Made by a program: the position numbers and the translations under genes | Assembly (NCBI RefSeq): GCF_050296195.1 | Contig: NZ_JBNKRB010000012.1 | Strand: one strand, 5' to 3' | DNA from: Gynuella sp050296195 | GTDB lineage: Bacteria; Pseudomonadota; Gammaproteobacteria; Pseudomonadales; Natronospirillaceae | Length of the DNA stretch: 64,000 bases | Shown here: one piece after another, positions 27,021-36,972 of the stretch | How positions within the stretch are numbered: position 1 is the stretch's first letter | How the letters are laid out: each line of letters begins with the position of its first letter | The notes under the pieces: generated by a model | The model's database searches: none | Seen by the model: the letters and a program-made list of their open reading frames with translations, nothing else | What the model was told of the DNA's origin: nothing

Positions 27021-28382
27021 ATGCCAGTCCATGTTGAGCATGAACAGTTCCAGCAAATCGGTGAGCGCTTACTGAATGCAATGGACGCCAATAACACCGA
27101 ACGCGTACAGGAAATTCTGAATCAGGATTTATCCGCTGTTGATATCGCTCACCTCATTGAGTCGACTCCCTCAAAGCGTCGTGCCGACATCTGGAAATTT
27201 CTGTCTGAGAGCCAAAAAGGTGAGGTCATCAGTCACCTGGGTGATGACCTTCAACTTCATTACCTTACCAAAATGAGCCCTGAACAAGTCCTGGAAACAA
27301 TTCAGGATCTTGATTCAGATGATTTTGCCGATGTCCTGCAGCAGTTGCCGGAGCCAAATCGAATTGCGGTACTTCACTCCATGGAACCGGAGGATCGACG
27401 TGAAGTCGAGGTACTGTTGGCCTATCCGGAAGATACTGCTGGCGGCCTGATGAATCCGGAAGTACTGACAATCCGGGCAAACGTAACGCTTGATGTCGTG
27501 TTGCGATATCTAAGAAGGCAATCGGACCTGCCGGATCAGTTTGACTCTCTTTACGTCGTTAACCGAAATGATCAGCTGGTTGGGACCTTACCTTTGCATG
27601 CATTGTTACTGGGTGATCCTGACACGACGGTTCGTGAGGTTATGAACAGCGATATCGAGGGAATTCCAGCTACCAGCCGGGACCGTGATGTTGCCAAGTT
27701 ATTTGCCAATCACGACTGGATATCTGCACCTGTGGTCGATGAAAAAGGTAAACTGCTCGGACAAATCACCATTGACGACATTGTCGATGTGATCCGTGAA
27801 GAAGCGGATCACGCGGTTATGTCCATGGCGGGCCTGGATGAAGATGAAGACGCTTTTGCACCGGTTTGGAGCAGCGCTAAAGGCAGAGCGGTATGGCTGG
27901 GACTAAACCTTTTAACAGCCTTTATTGCAGCGTTGGTGATTCTTAACTTTGAGGACGCAATTGCCATGATTACGGCTCTGGCCGTCATGAACCCCGTTGT
28001 TGCAAGTATGGGAGGTGTTGCCGGCAGTCAGACACTGACGTTAGTAATACGTGCCCAGGCCACCGGGAAAATTAATACCAGCAACTATTTATGGTTGCTG
28101 GGCCGGGAGTTTGGTGTAGGGCTGATTAATGGCTTTCTGTGGGCGGTTATCACGGCATTCATCTGCTGGTTACTGTTCAGCAATGTTCAGCTTGCAATCG
28201 TATCTGGTATTGCGATTCTGGCGAACATCACCATTGCCAAAATATCCGGTGCCCTGTTACCGGTAATACTGGAAAAACTAAAGATCGACCCTGCTCTGTC
28301 TGGCAGTGTCATATTAACAACCGTGACAGATGCCGTTGGGTTCTTTACTCTTCTGGGTCTGGCTACCTGGTACTTACTCTGA
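27021..28382 (+). CDS. mgtE: Magnesium transporter MgtE
   Basis: This Mg2+ channel has 453 residues. It has an N-domain of helical repeats (about 5-130), two CBS domains (about 135-255) that sense cytosolic magnesium, and five membrane helices at the C-terminus with the pore motif 'NPVVASMGGVAGSQTL'. Its ribosome site is AAGGATT. The short upstream region shows no recognisable magnesium riboswitch. Confidence 0.94.
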   Translation: MPVHVEHEQFQQIGERLLNAMDANNTERVQEILNQDLSAVDIAHLIESTPSKRRADIWKFLSESQKGEVISHLGDDLQLHYLTKMSPEQVLETIQDLDSDDFADVLQQLPEPNRIAVLHSMEPEDRREVEVLLAYPEDTAGGLMNPEVLTIRANVTLDVVLRYLRRQSDLPDQFDSLYVVNRNDQLVGTLPLHALLLGDPDTTVREVMNSDIEGIPATSRDRDVAKLFANHDWISAPVVDEKGKLLGQITIDDIVDVIREEADHAVMSMAGLDEDEDAFAPVWSSAKGRAVWLGLNLLTAFIAALVILNFEDAIAMITALAVMNPVVASMGGVAGSQTLTLVIRAQATGKINTSNYLWLLGREFGVGLINGFLWAVITAFICWLLFSNVQLAIVSGIAILANITIAKISGALLPVILEKLKIDPALSGSVILTTVTDAVGFFTLLGLATWYLL

Positions 28383-28393
28383 TCAATACTACT

Positions 28394-28921
28394 ATGAACA
28401 AAGAAAACGATTGGCAAGACTCGTCGGAAGACGATATCGAATGGGTCTCCAAGACCCGTATGAAAAAAGAAATGCATGAGCTTCAGGAAATAGGTATGAA
28501 GCTCATGGAACTTAACCAGAGTCAGCTCGATACAATTCCTTTGACGGATGAGTTGATTGCTGCGATTACTGAGTCAAAACGCATTACCAGTCGTGAAGCA
28601 AGACGCCGACATTCACAGTTTGTTGGTCGCCTGATGCGAAAGGCTGACTATGACGCCATAGTACACGGGATTGAGCTGCTGGATCCGGCATCTGATGCCT
28701 ATGCCAGGCTGCATCAACAAAGTGAACGCTGGCGTGACAGACTGCTGACAGGCGATAACGATGAACTAGTGGCTTGGTTCGATCAGTATCCTGACTGTGA
28801 CCGGCAACAATTGCGCAACCTTTTACGTAATAGTCTTAAGGAAATTGAGCAAAAACCCGATAGTTGGCTGGCCAGAAAAAAGCTGTATCAGTTTATCAAG
28901 GCCGAAGTACAGCAAATCTGA
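28394..28921 (+). CDS. darP: Ribosome biogenesis factor DarP (YjgA)
   Basis: This helical protein associates with late 50S assembly intermediates. I chose ATG 28394 (MNKENDWQ), 175 residues, the family length; the open frame upstream lies inside mgtE. Conserved parts are WVSKTRMKKEMHELQ near the start and ITSREARRRHSQFVGRLMR. Confidence 0.93.
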   Translation: MNKENDWQDSSEDDIEWVSKTRMKKEMHELQEIGMKLMELNQSQLDTIPLTDELIAAITESKRITSREARRRHSQFVGRLMRKADYDAIVHGIELLDPASDAYARLHQQSERWRDRLLTGDNDELVAWFDQYPDCDRQQLRNLLRNSLKEIEQKPDSWLARKKLYQFIKAEVQQI

Positions 28922-28930
28922 ATAGACTCA

Positions 28931-29326
28931 TTACCTGACATAAATCTGGGAAAAATATAGCGCCGTCGTGGCGACAATCAAAATAAACATCGTCCAGAGA
29001 TGAAATTGTCCGGCGTCTGTACGGCGCCGGGCCCTGAAGGGTCGAATAATAAACTCAATCAACGTCAATAAAGCACAAACTACCAATAATATCGGGATCC
29101 ATTCAACCGTAGGGGTCTGCCATTCTTCTCTGATAGGTAAATGCTTGTAGCGTATGGCTCCAGTGCTCATTTCCGGACGGGTAATCCAGACAATACACTG
29201 GAGAACGAATAATGACACCCATGATGCAACAGCCACGGTTCTTGAAAGCAGAATCCAGAAATCCGGTTTTTTTCGTCTCTCCATACCCGGCCTTATTGTG
29301 TAATAGAGGCTCAGATCATATCCCAT
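28931..29326 (-). CDS. Conserved membrane protein of unknown function
   Basis: The protein has 131 residues and three predicted membrane segments (about 25-47, 73-92, 106-125), with basic stretches (ERRKKPDFW, RPFRARRR) between or before them. I used ATG 29326 (MGYDLSLYYT); a TTG at 29332 is possible. It converges on darP with only 9 bases between. The N-terminus resembles small membrane proteins I have seen in Pseudomonas-type genomes, but I cannot name a function. Confidence 0.65.
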   Translation of the reverse strand: MGYDLSLYYTIRPGMERRKKPDFWILLSRTVAVASWVSLFVLQCIVWITRPEMSTGAIRYKHLPIREEWQTPTVEWIPILLVVCALLTLIEFIIRPFRARRRTDAGQFHLWTMFILIVATTALYFSQIYVR

Positions 29327-29417
29327 TTCCAAAAGCTGTAAACCTTTAGGGCAACCCCAGAAACCAACAGCATTTACAGCACGTAAGCACTAAACGTTCA
29401 TTTAATGCCTCTATAGG

Positions 29418-31010
29418 TCAATCAATAGTGGGAATGGAAGCGATCAGGTTTCGAGTATATGGATGCCGGGGTTCATTGAAGACAGCGTCAGTATCCCCCT
29501 GCTCCACCACAACTCCCTGGTTCATAACGATTACTCTATGACTGATAGCCTTGACCACTTCAAGGTCGTGGCTAATAAACAAATAAGATAACCGATGCTG
29601 CTTTTGCAGAGCCTGTAACAACTCTAAAACCTGAACCTGTACTGTTCGGTCCAGGGAAGAAGTTGGTTCATCCAGAATGATGAGCTTGGGTTTTAAAATC
29701 AATACTCTCGCGATAGCAATGCGCTGTCTCTGACCACCGGAAAATTCATTTGGGTAACGGAAACGACTTTCAGGATCAAGACCAACTTCTTTCATCACAG
29801 CCACAACCTGCTGCTCCCGCTCAGGAACAGTACCAATGCCATGAATATCCAAGCCCTCACTGATAATTTCCGCGACAGACATTCTCGGACTTAGACTGCC
29901 ATAAGGGTCCTGAAACACGACCTGCAGAGATCGTCTTAGCGGACGTAGTTGCTTACGATCCAACCGCTGGAGCTCTGTCTGGTCAAACATAATTTTTCCC
30001 TCGCTTGGCTCCAGCTTTAACACCGCTCTGGCAAGCGTGGATTTGCCCGACCCACTTTCACCGACCACTCCCAGAGTTTCACCGGGATATAGTTCCAGAC
30101 TGATATCATCAACGGCTTTTATATGGTCGACCGTTCGCTTGAAAATACCACGCTTAATTGGAAACCATACTCGTAACTGCTCAACCTTAAGTAAAGGCGT
30201 TTTTCGGTCCACATCTGATAAAGACTGACGTGGCCGGGCAGCCAAAAGCTTTCGGGTATAAGGATGACGGGGGGCTGCAAAAAGGTTCTGCGTCTCTGCG
30301 GTCTCAACGATTTTCCCCTGCTCCATCACAATCACTCGATGGGTAATTCCTTTAACCACAGCAAGATCATGGGTAATGAACAATATCGACATCCCAATTT
30401 CCCGTTGCAACTCCATCAACAGATCCAGTATCTGTCGCTGCACAGTAACATCCAACGCAGTCGTCGGTTCATCAGCAATCAATAATTTGGGGCGATTCAC
30501 CAGAGCCATGGCAATCATAATCCGCTGACGCTCCCCGCCTGACAACTGATGAGGAAACGCGGATATCTTTTTTTCCGCTTCACGAATACCGACCTTAACC
30601 ATCCATTCAAGACTAATTCTGAATGCCTCTGCCTTGGTAACCAGTTCGTGTAATAACACCATTTCACTAAGCTGACGACCAACTGTATGAAGTGGGTTCA
30701 GAGAGGTCATTGGCTCCTGAAAAATAACGCTGATATCCTGCCCTCTGAGTTCTCTCATTCTTTGATCAGAAACAGTAATCAGGTCCTCCTTCTCATTCCA
30801 GATTATACGGCCGCCCATAAAGACAAGAGGAGGGCTATCTAGTAACCGCAGAATACTGAGAGAAGTAACGCTTTTCCCCGATCCGCTTTCTCCAACCAGC
30901 GCCAGGACCTCACCTTCTGCAATGCTGAAACTCACATCATCTACGACCTGACGAAACTGATCCCCTAACTTAAAACCCAAGCTCAAGTGCGCTATCGAAA
31001 TCATTGGCAT
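29418..31010 (-). CDS. yejF: Peptide ABC transporter ATPase, two ABC domains (YejF)
   Basis: The protein has 530 residues with two complete ATPase domains. The first (1-265) has GESGSGKS, LSGGERQRIMIAMAL and LIADEPTTALD. The second (275-530) has GESGSGKST, FSGGQRQRIAIARVL and IILDEPTSSLD. This double form is typical of YejF, which serves both permease sites. It is the last gene of yejABEF; its start overlaps the yejE stop (TAATG). Confidence 0.92.
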   Translation of the reverse strand: MPMISIAHLSLGFKLGDQFRQVVDDVSFSIAEGEVLALVGESGSGKSVTSLSILRLLDSPPLVFMGGRIIWNEKEDLITVSDQRMRELRGQDISVIFQEPMTSLNPLHTVGRQLSEMVLLHELVTKAEAFRISLEWMVKVGIREAEKKISAFPHQLSGGERQRIMIAMALVNRPKLLIADEPTTALDVTVQRQILDLLMELQREIGMSILFITHDLAVVKGITHRVIVMEQGKIVETAETQNLFAAPRHPYTRKLLAARPRQSLSDVDRKTPLLKVEQLRVWFPIKRGIFKRTVDHIKAVDDISLELYPGETLGVVGESGSGKSTLARAVLKLEPSEGKIMFDQTELQRLDRKQLRPLRRSLQVVFQDPYGSLSPRMSVAEIISEGLDIHGIGTVPEREQQVVAVMKEVGLDPESRFRYPNEFSGGQRQRIAIARVLILKPKLIILDEPTSSLDRTVQVQVLELLQALQKQHRLSYLFISHDLEVVKAISHRVIVMNQGVVVEQGDTDAVFNEPRHPYTRNLIASIPTID

Positions 31011-32026
31011 TACCCAGACCTCCTGGGATCAAATGCATCACGAACACCTTCACCAACAAATACCAACAGCGTCAGAATCAGGGCCAGTACAGAAAATGAT
31101 GCCAGGCCAAGCCAAGGAGCCTGCAAGTTGGCTTTACCCTGGGCCAACAGTTCCCCCAAAGATGGGGATCCGGGCGGTAGACCGAAACCCAGGAAATCAA
31201 GAGAAGTCAGAATAGTAACCGACCCTGCCAAGGTAAACGGCATAAAAGTCATGGTCGCAATCATTGCATTCGGCAATATATGTTTGAACATCAGGCGTCG
31301 GTCATTCATCCCCATTGCCTTAGCAGCCAGGACATATTCGAATCCCCTACTACGCAAAAATTCTGCTCGCACTACACCCACAAACCCCATCCAGCTAAAA
31401 AGCAACGTAAAACCGGCTAACCACCATACATTTGGCTTCACCACACTCATCAAAATAATGAGCATAAACAGGGTTGGCATACTGCTCCACACCTCAATAA
31501 AACGCTGAAAAAACAAATCCAGTCGCCCCCCGTAATATCCTTGCACTGCTCCGGCGGACACTCCTAAGACTGCAGACAGGATGGTAATGGAAAATCCAAA
31601 CAGCACACTGATACGCAGTCCATATAAAATACAGGCCAGCAGATCTCGTCCTCTATCATCTGTTCCCAGCCAGTTTTCTTTACTCGGAGGACTTGGAGGA
31701 GGAGAAGGCAGATCATAATTGATCGTTCGATACGAGAATGGTATTAGAGGCCATAGCAACCAACCTTTTTCAGCAATCAGGTTCTGGATATAACTATCCC
31801 GATAGTCAGCCTCCAATTCAATGTCCCCTCCGAAAGTGGTTTCGGGGTAGCCTTTTAAAAACGGAAAATACCAGTGCGAGTTATATGACACGATCAGCGG
31901 TTTATCATTCGCGATAAGCTCTGAAAACAGTGATACTCCGAATACAAAAGAAAAAATCCACAGACTGTACCAGGCTCGACGATTGTTTCTGAACTTGTTC
32001 CAGCGGAGTTGATTAATTGGCTTCAT
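31010..32026 (-). CDS. yejE: Peptide ABC transporter permease YejE
   Basis: This DppC-like permease has 338 residues. It has the long periplasmic insert after the first helix that marks YejE (about 45-115), then 'NWLGTDDRGRDLLACILYGLRISV' and the EAA loop 'AAKAMGMNDRRLMFKHILPN'. It shares ATGA with yejB. Confidence 0.92.
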   Translation of the reverse strand: MKPINQLRWNKFRNNRRAWYSLWIFSFVFGVSLFSELIANDKPLIVSYNSHWYFPFLKGYPETTFGGDIELEADYRDSYIQNLIAEKGWLLWPLIPFSYRTINYDLPSPPPSPPSKENWLGTDDRGRDLLACILYGLRISVLFGFSITILSAVLGVSAGAVQGYYGGRLDLFFQRFIEVWSSMPTLFMLIILMSVVKPNVWWLAGFTLLFSWMGFVGVVRAEFLRSRGFEYVLAAKAMGMNDRRLMFKHILPNAMIATMTFMPFTLAGSVTILTSLDFLGFGLPPGSPSLGELLAQGKANLQAPWLGLASFSVLALILTLLVFVGEGVRDAFDPRRSG

Positions 32027-33114
32027 AACTGATCAAAATTAATCCTGGGGTCGACAATTGTATACATCACATCGCTGATAACTCCCATGACCAGACCGAT
32101 CAAACCAAACACATAAAGTGTGGCAAACATGACCGGAAAATCACGCTGCAAAGTGGTTTCGTATCCCAACAAGCCAAGTCCATCCAAAGAAAAAACCACC
32201 TCAATCAACAGCGAGGAGGTGAAAAAAATACTGATAAACGCAGCGGGAAAACCTGCAATGATCAACAACATGGCATTCCTGAATACATGCTTATACAGAA
32301 TTGCCTTGTCTGTCAGACCTTTGGCTCGTGCGGTAACAACGTATTGCTTATGAATCTCATCGAGAAATGAATTTTTGGTTAACATGGTCAAACCTGCAAA
32401 ACCACCAATGGTCATCGCAATAACCGGTAGCACCATATGCCAGAAGTAATCAGTAATGCGGGCACCCCAGCTTAGTTCTGACCAATTATTGCTGACCATC
32501 CCGCGAATCGGAAACCAATCAAAAAAATTCCCGCCGGCAAAAAAGATAATCAGTATGACAGCAAACAGAAACTGGGGAATCGCATGCGCAGCGATAATGA
32601 TTGAGGAAGTCCAGACATCAAAACGACTACCATGTTTTATGGCTTTACGAATTCCCAAAGGAATCGAAACCAGATAGACAATTAAAGTCGTCCAGATACC
32701 AAGAGAAATGGATATAGGTAATCGCTTAACGATAAGATCAACCACAGTCGAACCACGAAATAAGCTTTCACCAAAATCAAAATGCAAATAATCCCACAAC
32801 ATATGTCCATAGCGGACATAAATGGGCTGATCAAAACCAAAACGTTTTTTTATGGCCTCAACATCTTCTTCAGTCAACCCACGGGCACCGGTATAACTGC
32901 TGTCGGAGTTCCTATTAGACGAGGACTGATCGAGGGTATCTGCTGAAGCGCTGGTTAGACGGTCCAGCATGCTGCCTTTCATCCCCTGCGCATAGGCAAT
33001 AGCCTGATCTACAGGGCCTCCTGGTGCCAGCTGCACCAGGAAAAAATTGATCGTCACAATAGCCCATAAAGTAGGTATCAACAACAACAGGCGACGAACT
33101 ATGTATGCCCACAT
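32023..33114 (-). CDS. yejB: Peptide ABC transporter permease YejB
   Basis: This DppB-like permease has 363 residues. It starts with IVRRLLLLIPTLWAIVTINF, and the periplasmic loop contains a low-complexity Ser/Asn stretch (DQSSSNRNSDSS, about 61-72). The EAA loop is TARAKGLTDKAILYKHVFRN. It lies 12 bases after yejA. Confidence 0.92.
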   Translation of the reverse strand: MWAYIVRRLLLLIPTLWAIVTINFFLVQLAPGGPVDQAIAYAQGMKGSMLDRLTSASADTLDQSSSNRNSDSSYTGARGLTEEDVEAIKKRFGFDQPIYVRYGHMLWDYLHFDFGESLFRGSTVVDLIVKRLPISISLGIWTTLIVYLVSIPLGIRKAIKHGSRFDVWTSSIIIAAHAIPQFLFAVILIIFFAGGNFFDWFPIRGMVSNNWSELSWGARITDYFWHMVLPVIAMTIGGFAGLTMLTKNSFLDEIHKQYVVTARAKGLTDKAILYKHVFRNAMLLIIAGFPAAFISIFFTSSLLIEVVFSLDGLGLLGYETTLQRDFPVMFATLYVFGLIGLVMGVISDVMYTIVDPRINFDQL

Positions 33115-33126
33115 AATACTTATCCG

Positions 33127-34932
33127 CTAGTTGGGCGCATTACGCTGAGGCAGTTTTTTGGCTTTTTCTGCATCATACCACCAACTTTCCAGCCCAACGC
33201 CATACGTGGGCAATACATCCGGGCGGCTGAACTTATCCCAGTAAGCAACCCTGACTTTGTCATTATACCATTGAGGTATAACCAAATATTGCCATACCAA
33301 CACTCTGTCCAACGCTTTACCATAGGCCCGTAGTTCAGACAGATTGGACTGGTTCTGAACAATTTTTTCCACCAGCTCATCAACTATCGGACTGGTATAA
33401 CCAGAATTGTTGTACGTACTATCAATATATTTGGAATGGAACTCATACTGCAGCATATTACTTGGATAAACCCCACCTCCCAACGTACCAACGATCATGT
33501 CATAATCCCGTTCCCGTAGTCTATTATTAGCCTGTGCGCTATCGATGACCCGGATAGACATATCTATGCCCGCCTTCGCCAAATTCTGCTTAAAAGGGAT
33601 TGCCACTCGCTCATATGTTGGACTCCATAGCATAAGCTCAAATGCCAGCTGCTGATTATTCTGATCAACGAGCTTACCATTTTTTAGCTGCCATCCAGCC
33701 TGCTTAAATAATGACAGTGCCTGTCGCAGTTGTGGTCGGATATTTCCGCTTCCATCGGTTTTGGGCGGATTATATTCTTGAGTAAATACTTCAGACGGCA
33801 ACTGATCCTTAAACCTGTTTAAAATCTCCAACTCTCGACCTTCCGGCAGACCACGCGCCATATTGTCCGAGTTCTGGAAATAACTGAATTCACGCTTATA
33901 CAGACCATAAAACAGGTTGGTATTACTCCATTCAAAGTCAAACAGATAACCGATAGCTTCCCTTACTCTCCGGTCACTCAATTGAGGACGTTTTACATTG
34001 AATATGAAACCGATCATGGGTTTTGGTACGGAATAAGGTATTTCTTCTTTATGAATGTACCCCTGATCGAGATTTTTACTTTCATAACCAGTTACCCATA
34101 CCTTGGCAACAGGCTCGGAGCGAAAATCATATTCACCTTTTTTAAACGCTTCGAGCATGACCGCATCATCTTTGTACATGTCGTAACGGACGAAATCGAA
34201 ATTCAACAACCCCTTCTGGGTTGGATGGTTTAATGCCCAATAATCTTTATTACGCTGATATACGATATACTGCCCCATGGAATAATCTGAGATCGTATAT
34301 GGACCACTGACCACCGGCACCTCCACAAGTGGTTCGGATAAATCTACATCCTTCCAGTAATGCTTGGGAAATATGCTCAGCGCAGCCATTTGTAAGGTTG
34401 TCGATTTATCTTTCTGGGGAGTGGTAAATTTTACGGTCAGATCATCTATTTTGGTAACTGTAATACCTGCCCAAAGCCTCGCAAGAGTCTCTATGCCCTG
34501 TGTCATAAATTTATTGAATGAAAAAACTACGTCATCTGCGGTTATAGGCACACCATCAGATGCACGAGCACGGGGATCAAGGTGAAAGATTACCCAAGAA
34601 TAGTCATCCGGATATTCTATAGTTTGAGCAATAAGTCCATAGAGAACATTGTCTTCATCTTCATTTGAGGTCATCAGGGAATCAATCATAGATTCAGCAA
34701 GAGGTGCAGAAGTTCCTCTGCGTGCAAAACGGTTAAAATTATCGAAACTCCCACGAGCCCCATAAGTAATATAGCCCCCTCTTGGAGCATTGGGATTAAC
34801 ATACTTCCAATGCTCAAAGCCCTCTGCATATTTTGGCTCACCTCTCAGAGCAATCGCATGGCTGACAATAATATTGGCCGAATAGCCAGAAACGGAAAGA
34901 ATCATCAGCAAGATAACGAGTATTTGACGCAT
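33127..34932 (-). CDS. yejA: Peptide ABC transporter substrate-binding protein YejA
   Basis: This large periplasmic binding protein has a signal peptide (about 1-18, SVSGYSA). The typical YejA opening HAIALRGEPKY...WKYVNPNAPRGG follows. I used ATG 34932 (MRQILV), 601 residues, with AGG 8 bases upstream; GTG 34941 would sit on top of that site. In enterobacteria yejABEF imports peptides, including microcin C. Here it is a second peptide importer, besides the one at 262-5573, with no regulator or peptidase beside it. Confidence 0.92.
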   Translation of the reverse strand: MRQILVILLMILSVSGYSANIIVSHAIALRGEPKYAEGFEHWKYVNPNAPRGGYITYGARGSFDNFNRFARRGTSAPLAESMIDSLMTSNEDEDNVLYGLIAQTIEYPDDYSWVIFHLDPRARASDGVPITADDVVFSFNKFMTQGIETLARLWAGITVTKIDDLTVKFTTPQKDKSTTLQMAALSIFPKHYWKDVDLSEPLVEVPVVSGPYTISDYSMGQYIVYQRNKDYWALNHPTQKGLLNFDFVRYDMYKDDAVMLEAFKKGEYDFRSEPVAKVWVTGYESKNLDQGYIHKEEIPYSVPKPMIGFIFNVKRPQLSDRRVREAIGYLFDFEWSNTNLFYGLYKREFSYFQNSDNMARGLPEGRELEILNRFKDQLPSEVFTQEYNPPKTDGSGNIRPQLRQALSLFKQAGWQLKNGKLVDQNNQQLAFELMLWSPTYERVAIPFKQNLAKAGIDMSIRVIDSAQANNRLRERDYDMIVGTLGGGVYPSNMLQYEFHSKYIDSTYNNSGYTSPIVDELVEKIVQNQSNLSELRAYGKALDRVLVWQYLVIPQWYNDKVRVAYWDKFSRPDVLPTYGVGLESWWYDAEKAKKLPQRNAPN

Positions 34933-35032
34933 CAAGTTCACCTTTCAAATCACGACATAGAAGAGATACAACCACAGATTAGATAATTCGGCAATCTGCA
35001 AACCCGGCCAGCCTTAACTGAGCATTCAGTTT

Positions 35033-35782
35033 TTAGAAACCGGCAATCACATAAACGTCAAAGCGGTTGGATTTTCCAGTTAACTCATAGGATGGTTTAA
35101 CTCCGGCCAAATATGGAGCTATTCGAGGTCGCTTAACAACAACTCTGTTTCTGGCCGTTTTCAGTGCCCAGGGTAACAATTCATCGGCATCCTGATCCTG
35201 CTGGACCAGCTTATGAAAAAGTTGCATGTCTTTTTTGGGCTTGGCTGATTTTTTTGAAGGGGGAAACATTGGATCCAGATATATCACTTCCGGGCGACTG
35301 GCCTCATTAACAGAAGCCGTTCCTGCACATAATTCCATTCGAGCCACTATTTCAGTTGTCTCAGAATGTGCTTCAGCCCTTCGTAATCCATCTGCCAATA
35401 ATGCGTGCACGACAGGGTTGCGTTCCCAAAGCTGGACACTACAACCCAGTGAAGCCAACACGAATGCATCACGTCCCAAACCGGCAGTTGCATCAAGAAC
35501 CTTTATGTCAGCAGCCTTATTGAGACCGACAGCTTTGGCCAGATCCTGTCCTTTGCCACCACCATAGAGGCGCCGATGACCCATAGCACCGCCGACAAAA
35601 TCAACATATAAAGGAGTACCGTAATCGTATTCAGGCGAGCGTACACTTAGATAATCGCTCTGTAGGATTAGTTCCCATAACGTATCAGGTGGAGTTTCCT
35701 CACAAACTGGCCAGCCGTAGATATCAGATACTGTGTGCGCATAAGCTAAGTGACTCTGATCAAGACAACGAATGACAATCAC
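35033..35782 (-). CDS. rsmJ: 16S rRNA m2G1516 methyltransferase RsmJ
   Basis: This SAM-dependent methyltransferase acts on guanosine 1516 of 16S rRNA. The SAM motif is VLDATAGLGRDAFVLASLG (about 95-113), and the catalytic-type motif is DPMFPPSKKSA (about 170-180). At 249 residues it matches E. coli RsmJ (YhiQ). Confidence 0.92.
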   Translation of the reverse strand: MIVIRCLDQSHLAYAHTVSDIYGWPVCEETPPDTLWELILQSDYLSVRSPEYDYGTPLYVDFVGGAMGHRRLYGGGKGQDLAKAVGLNKAADIKVLDATAGLGRDAFVLASLGCSVQLWERNPVVHALLADGLRRAEAHSETTEIVARMELCAGTASVNEASRPEVIYLDPMFPPSKKSAKPKKDMQLFHKLVQQDQDADELLPWALKTARNRVVVKRPRIAPYLAGVKPSYELTGKSNRFDVYVIAGF

Positions 35783-35807
35783 ATCAATACCTATACATAC
35801 CTGCTCA

Positions 35808-36077
35808 TTAAACTGTGATATCCAGCATCACAATTTCACCATCACTGCCACCAAAGGATTCAATTCTCTGATAGGTCTTCATACTTTTCGATATTGATGA
35901 ATCTTCTGCAATAAGTCTGAAACTTTCACCTGCCTGTTGCTGTTGCATCTGTTTAGTAGGTGGAGAAATCATTTCAGATTTTATCTTAGCATTAACTGGC
36001 TCTTCCACCTTATTAGAGGGATTGCGGCTGTGATCAATACCTGAAGGAGCAACTACTGAAGTGGAAACGATTCGCAT
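35808..36077 (-). CDS. Small hypothetical protein
   Basis: This is an 89-residue protein from ATG 36077 (MRIVSTSVVAPSG); a TTG at 36089 extends it by four. It is soluble, polar and Ser/Gln-rich (KQMQQQQAGES) with a C-terminal segment that looks foldable (ESFGGSDGEIVMLDITV). There is no signal peptide or known motif. The ribosome site is weak (GAG). It lies 25 bases before rsmJ on the same strand. Confidence 0.5.
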   Translation of the reverse strand: MRIVSTSVVAPSGIDHSRNPSNKVEEPVNAKIKSEMISPPTKQMQQQQAGESFRLIAEDSSISKSMKTYQRIESFGGSDGEIVMLDITV

Positions 36078-36152
36078 TTTAGTGCTCAAATCTACCGAGG
36101 ATCATATATCGATGTGATCAACGTGGATATCATCACATTCGCCCAGAAACCT

Positions 36153-36962
36153 TTAGTTTAGTACCCAAAACAAAAACAGCACTCCGCCCAGGAACAAGCG
36201 ATACAACACAAATGGCATGAACCCAATTCGGTTAATTAGTTTAAGAAAGAGAAAAATACAAAGATAAGCAGATAAGAATGAGAGTAGTGCTCCAAGTCCC
36301 ACTTCGTCCCAGATTCCAACCATAGGTGTCTTTGACAACTCTACGGTCTTCAACAAGCCAGCGGCTAATATTAATGGAATCGACAATAAAAATGAAAACC
36401 TCGATGCAGTCACTCGATCCAGCCCAAGAAACAACGCTGCAGTCATAGTAATACCAGACCGGGACGTGCCCGGAATCAGCGCTACAGCCTGGGCAACACC
36501 AATAATCATCGTATCTTTCCAGGTCATTAAAGACTCACTACGAAGCTGCTGGTGTTTTTTTCGATCTCCCAACCCTAACAATATTCCGAATACAACTGTC
36601 GTCGTAGCAATCACAAGTACCGACCGAAAATTGTCTTCGATGAAACCCTCAAATAAAAATCCGGCCAACCCTGCTGGTATTGTGGCAACAATAATAAACC
36701 AGGCCATCTTCACCTGTTGTGGGTTCGTATGCTTGTTTACCAAACTAAGAAACCATTGTTGCGCAAGCGCGATGAGATCCTTACGAAAATAAATCACAAC
36801 TGCCAACAATGACCCGACATGAACTGAAACATCAAATGCCAGCCCCTGATCCGGCCAACCCAACACCTGGGATGGAAGAATCAAATGCGCTGAACTGGAT
36901 ATTGGCAAAAATTCAGTGAATCCTTGAATCAACGAAAGAAATAATATGTGAAAAAAATCCAT
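36153..36962 (-). CDS. uppP: Undecaprenyl-diphosphate phosphatase (UppP/BacA)
   Basis: This membrane phosphatase recycles the C55 lipid carrier of cell-wall synthesis; overproduction gives bacitracin resistance. The active-site motifs are QGFTEFLPISSSAHLIL and PGTSRSGITM. I chose ATG 36962 (MDFFHILF), 269 residues with about eight membrane segments; the longer frame overlaps tsaB. It lies 10 bases after tsaB. Confidence 0.94.
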   Translation of the reverse strand: MDFFHILFLSLIQGFTEFLPISSSAHLILPSQVLGWPDQGLAFDVSVHVGSLLAVVIYFRKDLIALAQQWFLSLVNKHTNPQQVKMAWFIIVATIPAGLAGFLFEGFIEDNFRSVLVIATTTVVFGILLGLGDRKKHQQLRSESLMTWKDTMIIGVAQAVALIPGTSRSGITMTAALFLGLDRVTASRFSFLLSIPLILAAGLLKTVELSKTPMVGIWDEVGLGALLSFLSAYLCIFLFLKLINRIGFMPFVLYRLFLGGVLFLFWVLN

Positions 36963-36972
36963 GATACTTCCT